The notes: generated from the sequence alone by a model not told the origin. 11,190 nt of DNA from Rhodospirillales bacterium (GCA_021775195.1 JAJFIG010000334.1:1-11190), one strand, 5' to 3'; shown: positions 1-6,487, counted from the stretch's first letter. A program made the numbers and translations.

Positions 1-1
1 C

Positions 2-409
2 CTCTATCCCCTGGGCGGTTCCGAGGAGCGCCTGATGGCGGTGGTCGTCGACGAGATCGCCGCCTTACCCGAGGCCCCGCTTCATCTGCCCGCACCCCGG
101 GACCGGCGCCTCAGGCGGATCACCGATGCCCTCCTCGCCGACCCCATCGACGCCCGGACGCTGAAGGACTGGGCCGGGGTTTCCGGCGCCAGCGTCAGGA
201 CGCTCAGCCGCCTCTTCGCCCGCGACACCGGCATGACCTTCGGCGCCTGGCGCCAGCAGCTCCGACTGCTCCGCGCCCTCGAACGCCTGGCCGACGGCCG
301 CCCGGTGACCGAGGTCGCCCTCGATCTCGGCTACGACAGCCCCAGCGCCTTCAGCGCCATGTTCCGGCGCACCCTGGGCGTGCCGCCGAGCCGCTACTTC
401 CGGCCCTAG
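2..409 (+). CDS. AraC-family transcriptional regulator, C-terminal part (5' end outside window)
   Basis: The reading frame is open from base 2 to the TAG at 407-409, so this is the last ~135 residues of a longer protein; the ATG at 35 is internal. It is a DNA-binding transcription factor. The visible part is the complete AraC DNA-binding region: a first helix-turn-helix around LKDWAGVSGASVRTLSRLF, the linking helix beginning MTFGAWRQQLRLL, and a second helix-turn-helix with the family signature VTEVALDLGYDSPSAFSAMFRRTLG, ending PSRYF. The preceding stretch (LPAPRDRRLRRITDALLADP) is typical of the NimR/YeaM-like subgroup, which has an N-terminal cupin domain; that domain would lie outside the window. 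Regulators of this subgroup often control adjacent efflux or metabolic genes, but the likely target is probably on the unseen left side. The cysteine synthase starts 101 nt downstream on the same strand and need not be linked. Confidence 0.93.
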   Translation, partial: LYPLGGSEERLMAVVVDEIAALPEAPLHLPAPRDRRLRRITDALLADPIDARTLKDWAGVSGASVRTLSRLFARDTGMTFGAWRQQLRLLRALERLADGRPVTEVALDLGYDSPSAFSAMFRRTLGVPPSRYFRP

Positions 410-495
410 AAGGAAATCTATGCCAACGATCGCATAATTGGGTATGGTCGGGATCGACAGGGGTTTGTTTGGGCAATGCCCGTTTAACCAATGAT

Positions 496-504
496 AGGGG
501 GGGA
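496..504 (+). promoter_or_regulatory. G-rich ribosome binding site of the cysteine synthase gene
   Basis: AGGGGGGGA ends six bases before the ATG at 511. It contains a Shine-Dalgarno-like core at good spacing and decides between the ATG at 511 and the longer in-frame TTG at 469. The run of seven G is unusual for a ribosome binding site and could be prone to slippage, which would change the spacing. Confidence 0.7.
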
Positions 505-510
505 AATCAG

Positions 511-1566
511 ATGGGACGCAAGTTCGAGAACATTCTTGAGACCGTGGGCAATACGCCTGTTGTCAGGATCGGCAAGCTGGCCCCGGCCGGCATCAACCTT
601 TTCGTCAAGATAGAGGCTTTCAATCCCTTGGGGTCGGTGAAGGATCGCCTTGCCCTGGGGGTCATCGAGGAGGCGGAAAAATCGGGAGCCTTGAAACCCG
701 GGCAGACGGTTATCGAAGCGACCAGCGGAAACACCGGTATCGGCCTTGCCATGGTCTGCGCCCAGAAAGGCTACCCGCTGGTGGTGACCATGGCCGCCAG
801 CTTCAGCGTCGAGCGCCGCAAGCTGATGCGTTTTCTGGGCGCCAAGGTCGTGCTGACGCCGGCGACGGCGAAGGGCACCGGCATGGTCGCCAAGGCCCAG
901 GAGCTTACCAAGGCAAATGGCTGGTTCCTGACCCGCCAGTTCGAGAACGAAGCCAATCCGGACATGCATTCGCGTACCACGGCCCGGGAGATCATCGATG
1001 ATTTCGAAGGCGAAAAGCTCGACTACTGGGTCACGGGATTCGGCACCGGCGGCACCTTGAAAGGCGTCGCGCGGGTTCTGGCAAAGGAAAAACCGGAAAC
1101 CAAAATCGTTGTCTGCGAGCCCGAGGACGCGCCAATGCTGAGCAGCGGCACCGCCCAAGACCGGAACCCCGACCACACGCCGGCGGTGAGCCATCCATCG
1201 TTCAAGCCCCATCCCTTGCAGGGCTGGACCCCGGATTTCATCCCCAAGCTGACCAGCGATGCCGTCGAGACGGGCGTGATCGAGCGCATCCTGACGATCT
1301 CCGGCGCCGAGGCCATGCACTGGAGCCAGCAACTGGCGAAGAAAGAAGGCATCTTCGTCGGCGTCAGCGCCGGCGGCACGTTCGCCGGCGCGCTCAAGGT
1401 CTGCGAGGATGCACCGCAGGGCTCGACGGTTCTGTGCATGTTGCCCGACACCGGCGAGCGCTATCTGAGCACGCCGCTCTTCGGCGATATCCCGGCCGAC
1501 ATGACCGAGGAAGAGGAGGAAATTTCACGCTCGACGCCGGGCTTCCATCTCGAGCCGGCGCCGTAA
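511..1566 (+). CDS. cysK: PLP-dependent cysteine synthase (O-acetylserine sulfhydrylase family)
   Basis: Cytoplasmic enzyme that joins O-acetyl-L-serine and sulfide to make cysteine, the last step of sulfate assimilation. The ATG at 511 is preferred because a strong G-rich ribosome binding site ends 6-7 nt before it and the family begins with ...ENILETVGNTPVVRI; an in-frame TTG at 469 would add 14 unconserved residues. The product is 351 residues. Visible motifs are the PLP Schiff-base lysine in GSVKDR (K44), the substrate loop TSGNTG (71-76), the PLP phosphate loop TGFGTGGT (175-182), and GVSAGG with Ser286 near the pyridine nitrogen. It exceeds the usual 310-325 residues because of a longer loop around 211-238 (ends HPLQGW) and an acidic C-terminal tail containing five consecutive Glu. 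Cystathionine beta-synthase-like or other sulfhydrylase specificity is not excluded, so the symbol is by family. The next gene starts 195 nt later. Confidence 0.9.
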   Translation: MGRKFENILETVGNTPVVRIGKLAPAGINLFVKIEAFNPLGSVKDRLALGVIEEAEKSGALKPGQTVIEATSGNTGIGLAMVCAQKGYPLVVTMAASFSVERRKLMRFLGAKVVLTPATAKGTGMVAKAQELTKANGWFLTRQFENEANPDMHSRTTAREIIDDFEGEKLDYWVTGFGTGGTLKGVARVLAKEKPETKIVVCEPEDAPMLSSGTAQDRNPDHTPAVSHPSFKPHPLQGWTPDFIPKLTSDAVETGVIERILTISGAEAMHWSQQLAKKEGIFVGVSAGGTFAGALKVCEDAPQGSTVLCMLPDTGERYLSTPLFGDIPADMTEEEEEISRSTPGFHLEPAP

Positions 1567-1761
1567 GGAAACTGGACCAGGACGTAAAGCGGCGGTCCTC
1601 GGGCCACCGTATTCTTGTCCAAACACCCGATCCGGCGGGCCCTGAACGACGGTTCCAGGCCGGGGACAGACGATCTTTCCGGCGAGTTCATGCTATACCT
1701 TTCGTGACATCGTGAGGAACTTGTTGGCTTCCTGATTTCGTACCAGGGGACGTGGGTCGCC

Positions 1762-2523
1762 ATGAAAGAAAACCGAATGAAATCGATGCTGCGCGCCGGT
1801 GAGCCGGCGCTCGGCTGCTCGATAATGGTGCCATCGCCGCAAATGGTGGAGATGGCCGCCCATGCGGGATTCGATTGGGTGCTCATCGACATGGAACACG
1901 GGACCATCGGTTTGGAAAGCGCCGAGCTGATGATCATGGCGGCCGATGCCAGCGGCATAACGCCCATCGCCCGGCCGCCAAGCAACGCCAAGGCCCATAT
2001 CTCCTCGGTCATGGATCGCGGCGCCATGGGGGTTCAGGTTCCCCACGTCAACAGCGCCCGGGATGCCGAAGCCGCCGACTCGGCGGTCAAGTTCGGCCCC
2101 GGCGACAATCGCGGCCTCGCCGCCGGAACCCGCCCCGACAGCTACGGCCTGTCACGGTCCATGGATGAATTTGTCCAGGCAAGCAACGACCAGACCCTCG
2201 TCTGCGTCCAGCTCGAGCACGCCGCGGCAATCGAAAACGCCGATGAGATATTGGCGGTGGACGGTGTCGACGTCTTCTTCATCGGCCCGTCGGATTTGTC
2301 CCAGTCCATGGGGCATCCGGGCAATCCGAAAGCCGAACCGGTGAAGACCGCCATCGAGGTTACGCTCAAGAAGATCGTCGACGCCGGCAAGACACCCGGC
2401 ATGCCGGCGACCGCCGACAACCTCGAAACCGTGCTCGCCTCGGGTCCGCGGTATATCTACACCCACCTGCCCAAGATCGTCGGCATCGGCGCCTCGGCGT
2501 TCCTGAAGCAGGGTAAGCGCTAG
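1762..2523 (+). CDS. HpcH/HpaI-family class II aldolase
   Basis: Metal-dependent aldolase of the 2-oxo-acid family. Relatives cleave 4-hydroxy-2-oxoheptanedioate or 2-dehydro-3-deoxyglucarate to pyruvate and an aldehyde; the substrate here cannot be read from the sequence. The 253-residue length is normal for the family. The signature residues are all present: His46 in DMEHG (catalytic base), Arg71 in ARPP (pyruvate binding), and the metal ligands Glu152 in QLEH and Asp178 in GPSDLSQSMG. The N-terminal LGCSIMVPSP strand and the GVQVPHV loop also fit. An ATG five codons further in (1777) is possible; the one at 1762 has only a weak G-rich site upstream. The gene follows the cysteine synthase by 195 nt, so a shared transcript is possible but not shown. 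Its last codons overlap the convergent secernin-family gene: both stops lie in CTAG at 2520-2523. Confidence 0.92.
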   Translation: MKENRMKSMLRAGEPALGCSIMVPSPQMVEMAAHAGFDWVLIDMEHGTIGLESAELMIMAADASGITPIARPPSNAKAHISSVMDRGAMGVQVPHVNSARDAEAADSAVKFGPGDNRGLAAGTRPDSYGLSRSMDEFVQASNDQTLVCVQLEHAAAIENADEILAVDGVDVFFIGPSDLSQSMGHPGNPKAEPVKTAIEVTLKKIVDAGKTPGMPATADNLETVLASGPRYIYTHLPKIVGIGASAFLKQGKR

Positions 2524-3410
2524 CGCGCATTTACAGAAACCGGTTTAAACGGCGTCTGGCAGGGGTGTGGCGCGCCGGTCATCCAGTGCTCACCGGCGCC
2601 GTCCGTTGTCAGGCGCGAAACCATGGAGGCCGTCGTGGCGAAAGCCCCGTGCATGCAAATGCCGCTATCATGGTGCGACAGAATATTCATCATCGTCTCC
2701 GCCGTGATTTGGCCTATGTGCTCGGCCATGAGACGTTGGCCCCAGGATTCGCGGGACACCGGGTCCAGCTGAACGGGGGCGGCGCTGAAATGGGCGGCGA
2801 AGTCCAGATCGTGTCCCCCAAGACCTTTTGAGGACATTTCGTATTCGGTTCGGATGGACAGACTGTTCGAGATGTTACGTGTCCCCGAGATCACACGCTC
2901 CGCCGCCCACTCCCGATCCGCCGTCTCCACAACCCAGGCTTCCCGGGCATCGGCCAGGAGAAACGAGTTGTGATAGGCGAACGAGGGGTCGTCCTCGCCG
3001 CATGCACCCCCCTGGCCATACTTCTCCAGCAGCCCGGTGATGACTTCCACGCCCTCGGGGGCCGAGCGGCAGCGCTCAAGGCCGAGGCGCACCAGGTCCA
3101 TACCGAGGAGCGCGGGCGGCCCCAGCGGCGCCTGGGTCCAGACGGCCTCGTTGCCGATGACCGTGCCATATTCGTTAGCACCCATTTCCGCGCCCCACAT
3201 CCAGTCCGGCTGGGACAGGAGGACCGCGGCCGTGGTTTTTACCTGCGGAATATCAATATAGGTGCAACGGAGTGTAGCGGCGGCCGGATGGGATTGGCGG
3301 GCGTAGCGGCGGATGCTTTGAGCCTCGCCGGCAGGACGGTCACTGTTCTTGGCAAAAATGACCGAGCCGTCCGCGGTAGCGGAGGCCAGGGCGACGAAGG
3401 TATCGCACAT
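2520..3410 (-). CDS. Secernin-family (peptidase C69) Ntn hydrolase
   Basis: Predicted N-terminal-nucleophile hydrolase related to secernins and C69 dipeptidases, which act on peptide or other amide bonds; the substrate is unknown. I chose the ATG at 3410, not a TTG two codons upstream, because the protein then begins Met-Cys-Asp-Thr-Phe, so removal of Met exposes the expected catalytic Cys2, and because GAAGGAA at 3420-3426 is a good ribosome binding site. Family landmarks in order: AKNSDRP (20-26), AEMGANEYGTVIGNEAVWT, GMDLVRLGLER, YHNSFLLADAREAWVVETADR, NISNSLSIRT and ICMHGAFATTASMVSRL. At 296 residues it is short: eukaryotic secernins are roughly 400 residues and continue past the FKPV motif, where this one ends within a few residues. 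It converges on the aldolase gene with a 4-nt overlap. No signal peptide is seen, so it is probably cytoplasmic. Confidence 0.9.
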   Translation of the reverse strand: MCDTFVALASATADGSVIFAKNSDRPAGEAQSIRRYARQSHPAAATLRCTYIDIPQVKTTAAVLLSQPDWMWGAEMGANEYGTVIGNEAVWTQAPLGPPALLGMDLVRLGLERCRSAPEGVEVITGLLEKYGQGGACGEDDPSFAYHNSFLLADAREAWVVETADREWAAERVISGTRNISNSLSIRTEYEMSSKGLGGHDLDFAAHFSAAPVQLDPVSRESWGQRLMAEHIGQITAETMMNILSHHDSGICMHGAFATTASMVSRLTTDGAGEHWMTGAPHPCQTPFKPVSVNAR

Positions 3411-3553
3411 GGGCAAGGGTTCCTTCGGGGCATCGAGAACGGCAGGATATCACGTTCCGCACCGCCGCCCCATCAGGACGAAACACATACCCGTTTTCGA
3501 GTCGCCCTTCTCAACGGGAACTGATTTTCGGTTCACCTTTCGTGGATAGGGAT

Positions 3554-3578
3554 GTCCGCTTTCGGGAATAAAGCGTAC
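3554..3578. repeat. 25-nt inverted repeat (stem-loop), copy 1
   Basis: Left arm GTCCGCTTT (3554-3562), 7-nt loop CGGGAAT, right arm AAAGCGTAC (3570-3578). Eight of nine arm positions pair; the single mismatch is T3576. It shares the arm sequence and 9-7-9 geometry with the perfect copy at 6463-6487. It has no T-run and lies upstream of two divergent genes, so it is not an obvious terminator. Confidence 0.65.
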
Positions 3579-3645
3579 CTAAATCATTAGGTGGAAATGA
3601 GCCCGCTTTTAGCCATGAACAGACTCTTCCGCCCGTGACGCCCAC

Positions 3646-3670
3646 TTCCGCTTTCCGACCAAAGAGACCT
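3646..3670. repeat. Decayed relative of the 25-nt inverted repeat
   Basis: TTCCGCTTT (3646-3654), a six-base loop, then AAAGAGACC. The left arm matches the family in eight of nine positions and the right arm in about six. It lies some 90 bases from the better copy at 3554-3578. Taken alone this would not be convincing. Confidence 0.3.
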
Positions 3671-3726
3671 TTGAGCCGAGGAACGAAAGGCTTGCGGCCA
3701 TCCCAGTTCCACGGTTCGCGCCCCAA

Positions 3727-3755
3727 TAGACACTCCCATCAGAAACATCTAAAAT
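3727..3755 (+). promoter_or_regulatory. Sigma70-like promoter of the pentapeptide-repeat gene
   Basis: -35 TAGACA (3727-3732) and -10 TAAAAT (3750-3755) are separated by exactly 17 bases; each hexamer matches the consensus in five of six positions. Transcription would start near 3762, about 23 nt before the ATG at 3785 and just ahead of the ribosome binding site. This supports the gene being its own transcription unit. Confidence 0.68.
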
Positions 3756-3759
3756 TCTA

Positions 3760-3778
3760 CTCCCACGCGTGAGGGAGG
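3760..3778 (+). promoter_or_regulatory. Ribosome binding site inside a short palindrome
   Basis: GAGGGAGG (3771-3778) lies six bases before the ATG at 3785 and fixes that start. It abuts the perfect 8-bp palindrome CACGCGTG (3764-3771), and CTCC at 3760-3763 can pair with GGAG inside the ribosome binding site. The arrangement could be an operator or a small hairpin limiting translation, but it is short and close to the predicted transcription start. Confidence 0.45.
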
Positions 3779-3784
3779 CAGTCG

Positions 3785-5200
3785 ATGCTCGATGAAGGGG
3801 AAAATCGAACGATTGGAGAACCCATCGATGCGGCGTTAACCGGGCGGATCGGGACCGTGGTTCTGATTCTAATTGCGATCCTTATCGGCGTGTCAATTCC
3901 AGGCTACCTGCTCGAGTGGAAATGGACCGGACTGCCTGGAACGATTGACAACGGGCCGAAAACGCTATGGCATTGGCTCGACTTGCTGATCGTTCCGATG
4001 GTCCTCGCGGGTGGCGCGTTCTGGTTTAAAAAGATCGAAGAGGACACGAGACGGGCACGGGAGAAGAAGGAAAAGGACGCCGCAGAAAGTCGCCGTCAAG
4101 AGGGCCAGGAAATCGAATTGGCACGTCGTGAAGCGGAGGCGAGTACTGCGACGAACGTTGAGGAACAACGTGCGCAAGAGGCTGCGCTTGAAACCTATTT
4201 CGACCGCCTGTCGGAATTGTTGCTTGACAGAGACGACCCGTTGCTCGCTTCCAACGCCGGCTCAGCCTGCCAAGAAATGGCATTTGTCCGCACCGTCACG
4301 GCGCTACGCCGGCTGGACCGAAATCGACAGAACCTCGTGTTCGAATTTCTGCGCCATGCTCGGTTACTCGGCCTCAAAAGGGAGCGGATAATCACAAACG
4401 ATGCTGGCAATTCAACGACGGAAGTCGTTAGGGACCCGGTTTCGATTCTTGAAAGGCGAAACGTGCAGGATATCGACCTGTGCGGAACGAACTTGAGTGG
4501 GGCGAACCTGCGTGGGACGGACCTACGCAAGGCGAAACTGATCGGCGCGGACCTGAGCAATGCGATCCTGCATAAGGCGTTCTTTATCTCGACAATAATG
4601 AGTGAGGCAAAGTTTCGAAATTCAGACATGAGGGAGGCGAGAATTGTTGGAGAGCGCGCGCCGTGGGGGCCAAATTCGAAACAGTCGGTGGGGGACCGGA
4701 AGGACGGGTGGTTTGATGAAACGTGGGGGGCGGTGGAACTGCGGCATGCGGATCTGAGCGGCGCGGACCTGAGGGACGCAACCATAGAAAACGCCACTTT
4801 ACCTGACGTGGATCTGCGGGGCGCGAACCTGAGGGGAGCGCGTATGGATAGATTGACTCTGCGAAAAACGAACCTGAGCGGAGCGGATCTGAGCGGCGTG
4901 GACCTGAGCGGCACGTGGATGGAAGGGGCGAACCTTTCCGGTGCGAAATTGAGCGAGGCGAATCTGAGCAAGGTGAATCTGAGGGGCGGCTGCCTGAGAG
5001 GGGCGGATCTGCGTGAGGCAGACCTGTCGGAGGCAGATCTGGGACCCTCTAAAATGCTAGGCCAGCACGAGCTACCTGTGGCGGACCTGCGAGAGGTAAG
5101 GAACTTGACCTGCGCTCAATTGAAGCAAGCGAAGAACTGGGAAGAAGCATATCGTGATGAAGAATTGAGGTGTGGCGCGGACATACCGACGCCGCATTAA
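3785..5200 (+). CDS. Membrane-anchored pentapeptide-repeat protein
   Basis: A 471-residue protein with a clear layout. A short N-terminus leads to a membrane segment at about 22-43 and a second at about 61-81. A highly charged Lys/Glu/Arg-rich probable coiled coil follows (82-137), then a helical linker with YFDRLSELLLDRD and TALRRLDRNRQNLVFEFL (about 138-205), typical of this protein group. Pentapeptide repeats of the A(D/N)LxX type occupy about 229-286 and, after a ~30-residue Trp/Gly-rich interruption, about 317-420. The end (LTCAQLKQAKNWEEAY) is a recurrent tail of such proteins. The repeats form a right-handed beta helix, a scaffold for protein contacts; no enzyme site is seen and the function is unknown. 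DNA of the repeat region shows a 15-bp periodicity around GACCTGAGCGGCGCG. It has its own promoter, no same-strand neighbour, and lower GC than the flanks, suggesting acquisition. The soluble part is probably cytoplasmic. Confidence 0.9.
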   Translation: MLDEGENRTIGEPIDAALTGRIGTVVLILIAILIGVSIPGYLLEWKWTGLPGTIDNGPKTLWHWLDLLIVPMVLAGGAFWFKKIEEDTRRAREKKEKDAAESRRQEGQEIELARREAEASTATNVEEQRAQEAALETYFDRLSELLLDRDDPLLASNAGSACQEMAFVRTVTALRRLDRNRQNLVFEFLRHARLLGLKRERIITNDAGNSTTEVVRDPVSILERRNVQDIDLCGTNLSGANLRGTDLRKAKLIGADLSNAILHKAFFISTIMSEAKFRNSDMREARIVGERAPWGPNSKQSVGDRKDGWFDETWGAVELRHADLSGADLRDATIENATLPDVDLRGANLRGARMDRLTLRKTNLSGADLSGVDLSGTWMEGANLSGAKLSEANLSKVNLRGGCLRGADLREADLSEADLGPSKMLGQHELPVADLREVRNLTCAQLKQAKNWEEAYRDEELRCGADIPTPH

Positions 5201-5278
5201 GCGAAGTACCCGCTGGTCGCATTCGAAAACGCGGCTAGTCCGAGCTAAAATACTAAGAGGCAATCCTTGTTCGCTGAT

Positions 5279-5325
5279 ACGGGCTTCAAGTTCACCCGAT
5301 CCATCGAAACGGGCTCCACACTCAC
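5279..5325. repeat. Imperfect direct repeat, 30-nt period
   Basis: ACGGGCTTCAAGTTCAC at 5279-5295 and ACGGGCTCCACACTCAC at 5309-5325 agree at 13 of 17 positions. There are only two units, so this is not a CRISPR or an iteron array. The function is unknown. Confidence 0.4.
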
Positions 5326-5544
5326 GCTTGTCGAAGGAGAAGGCGTCTGAGTGCCGCGAGTGGCAGGCGAATTCGCGCACTCGTTGATCTCGCGTTCGGA
5401 CCGAGAATTATGTTCCGCGGCCGAGAGTGGGTGTTCGGTCATTCTGCGAGTTGTTCCGCTTTGGCCTGATAGCAGACGTTAGCGGCGCCGACGCCGAGGT
5501 CTGCTCCGGGTCAACTTTAGACGAACAACGGCCCCATCGAGCAC

Positions 5545-5569
5545 GTCCGCTTTGCGCCACTTAACGGAA
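5545..5569. repeat. Decayed 25-nt inverted repeat, half-conserved copy
   Basis: The left arm GTCCGCTTT (5545-5553) is identical to copy 1. The loop is seven bases, and the right arm TTAACGGAA keeps five of nine family positions. It starts exactly 40 bases before the next copy at 5585. Confidence 0.4.
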
Positions 5570-5584
5570 GTCCACTCTTCGAAT

Positions 5585-5609
5585 GTCCGGAGCTGGGGTC
5601 TAAACGGAC
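5585..5609. repeat. Decayed 25-nt inverted repeat, outer stem kept
   Basis: GTCCG (5585-5589) pairs with CGGAC (5605-5609). Total length is 25 nt, with loop TGGGGTC; the loop G-run is shared with the copies at 3554 and 6463. The inner four positions of the stem no longer pair. Confidence 0.45.
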
Positions 5610-5663
5610 GAAATTCGGGGCCGGCTTCTACGGGTAAAGATAGCCATTAACAGTCATTGCGGT

Positions 5664-6293
5664 TTAGTCGAGGAACGACGGATCCCTTTGAGCCTCAACC
5701 ACGCGGAAGACCGAGGCGTAATGGAATGGCGGCAGTTCAACAACCCGCTCTAGCGTGAAGTCCACCGGTTCCACGATCGACCGCACATCGTCCGGCGACA
5801 TGCGCATCTCGGTCTTTGGCCCTCTTGGCTTGCCCAGGACGACCGTACGCTCGCGAGGCAGCGGGTGCCAGTTGACAATGGCAAACTGGCCGCTGGGATT
5901 GAGCGCCGCCGCTACGGCACGCGCCATCGCCGTTTTGTCGGGCACGCCGTGGAAGGTGTTGGCGATCAGCACATAGTCCACCTTCCCCGGCAGCAGCTCT
6001 GGCAGATCGCGGGCATCAGCGCAGATCAGGTCCAGCACGGTGGCTCCGGCGCGCTCAACTTCCGCGCGGGTCCGCTCAAGCATGACAGGGTCAATATCCA
6101 CCCCGTACACCTTGCCTTCGACGATCCGCGCCAGGGGTGCCGTGAAATAGCCATCGCCACAACACAGGTCCACGACCGCCAAACCCGGCGCCACGCCAAG
6201 CGAACGCATTACACCCTCGGGATCCGGCCACAGGGCCGCCCACCAATCGCGATCCGGCATGCCTGTCGCAGTGAAGAAGCCGTGTTTAACCAT
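5664..6293 (-). CDS. Class I SAM-dependent methyltransferase
   Basis: Predicted cytoplasmic methyltransferase of 209 residues with the Rossmann-like fold; the substrate is unknown. Residue positions assume the ATG at 6293. Motif I is VVDLCCGDGYFTAPLA (about 40-55), in which DxCCGxGxF binds SAM. The acidic residue that holds the ribose is in VYGVDIDPVML. Motif IV-like VDYVLIANTFHGVPD is followed by LNPSGQFAIVNWHP (post-I region) and the C-terminal strands. The start could instead be the ATG at 6323, which adds ten residues (MSPSGCTLRY); neither has a strong Shine-Dalgarno sequence. I prefer 6293 because MVKHGFF...PDRDWWAALWPDPEG looks like the natural family N-terminus. It stands alone, convergent with the pentapeptide gene 463 nt away, and an inverted repeat overlaps its start codon. 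The double Cys in motif I is less common than a single Cys but occurs in such families. Confidence 0.87.
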   Translation of the reverse strand: MVKHGFFTATGMPDRDWWAALWPDPEGVMRSLGVAPGLAVVDLCCGDGYFTAPLARIVEGKVYGVDIDPVMLERTRAEVERAGATVLDLICADARDLPELLPGKVDYVLIANTFHGVPDKTAMARAVAAALNPSGQFAIVNWHPLPRERTVVLGKPRGPKTEMRMSPDDVRSIVEPVDFTLERVVELPPFHYASVFRVVEAQRDPSFLD

Positions 6294-6308
6294 GTACCTT
6301 AGAGTACA
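6293..6308. promoter_or_regulatory. Inverted repeat TGTAC-N6-GTACA at methyltransferase start
   Basis: TGTAC (6293-6297) and GTACA (6304-6308) form a perfect 5-bp inverted repeat with six bases between. It includes the last base of the start codon as read on the - strand. Its position fits an operator, but no cognate regulator is visible in the window and a repeat this short can occur by chance. Confidence 0.3.
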
Positions 6309-6462
6309 CCCGGACGGGCTCATGAACCAGGAAAGGAGGCTTCTCTCGCCGCTTTCACAACATGTGGCTCGTCCAAAACGGGGCGCTCATGCACCACGCT
6401 ACAACGAACACTGAATGGCAGCTTCGGGTCAGGAACAGGCGTCCACTGCATCGAAGATTTTG

Positions 6463-6487
6463 GTCCGCTCTGAGGGGTAGAGCGGAC
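6463..6487. repeat. Perfect 25-nt inverted repeat (stem-loop)
   Basis: GTCCGCTCT (6463-6471), loop GAGGGGT (6472-6478), AGAGCGGAC (6479-6487); all nine pairs match. It lies 24 bases beyond the stop of the gene at 6512-7261 (- strand), where a transcription terminator would be expected. The sequence after the stem on the - strand is CAAAATC, without a U-tract, so intrinsic termination is doubtful. It shares sequence and geometry with copy 1 at 3554-3578. Confidence 0.75.

Larger units (their letters stand above)
3411..3784. other. Non-coding gap with decayed stem-loop repeats and a promoter
   Basis: About 370 bases between the secernin-family start and the pentapeptide gene. The base composition is less GC-rich than in the genes to the left. 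It contains a 25-nt stem-loop element (3554-3578), a weaker relative around 3646-3670, and a sigma70-like promoter (3727-3755) for the pentapeptide gene. A 71-residue open frame on the - strand (3511-3726) has no recognisable domain and covers the repeats, so I do not call it a gene. Confidence 0.6.
5201..5663. other. Non-coding gap with short repeats, no convincing gene
   Basis: About 460 bases between the pentapeptide gene and the convergent methyltransferase gene. I find no ORF with recognisable homology and no strong terminator with a T-run. It contains an imperfect direct repeat with 30-nt period (5279-5295 and 5309-5325, 13 of 17 bases identical) and at least two decayed relatives of the 25-nt stem-loop (5545-5569, 5585-5609), with another possible trace near 5452-5480. 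Confidence 0.6.

Noticed and set aside
471..481. GGGC-AAT-GCCC hairpin upstream of the cysteine synthase
   Set aside because: A four-base stem in GC-rich DNA is expected by chance, and no riboswitch-like surroundings are seen.
484..1332. 282-residue - strand frame over the cysteine synthase
   Set aside because: It is antisense to a gene with complete PLP-enzyme motifs and has no recognisable domain.
1574..1598. GGACC/GGTCC hairpin after the cysteine synthase gene as terminator
   Set aside because: A five-base stem with a long loop and no T-run is too weak to call.
3511..3726. 71-residue - strand frame in the gap before the pentapeptide gene
   Set aside because: It reads through the stem-loop repeats and has no clear ribosome binding site or domain; it is more likely non-coding.
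4195..4971. 258-residue - strand frame with repeats rich in APLRFA/RSAPLRS
   Set aside because: It is the antisense of the 15-bp periodic pentapeptide repeats; the repetition comes from the real gene on the + strand.
5279..5325. Possible start of a CRISPR-like array
   Set aside because: There are only two imperfect units of 17 nt with a 30-nt period, no third unit and no cas genes.
5245..5442. Short frames in the gap after the pentapeptide gene
   Set aside because: Frames on both strands are short, overlap each other and cover a direct repeat; no initiation signal or family resemblance supports any of them.
6463..6487. Intrinsic terminator for the unknown gene
   Set aside because: The stem is perfect and well placed, but no T-run follows on the - strand, and the same element occurs where a terminator makes no sense (3554-3578). 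It is listed as a repeat instead.
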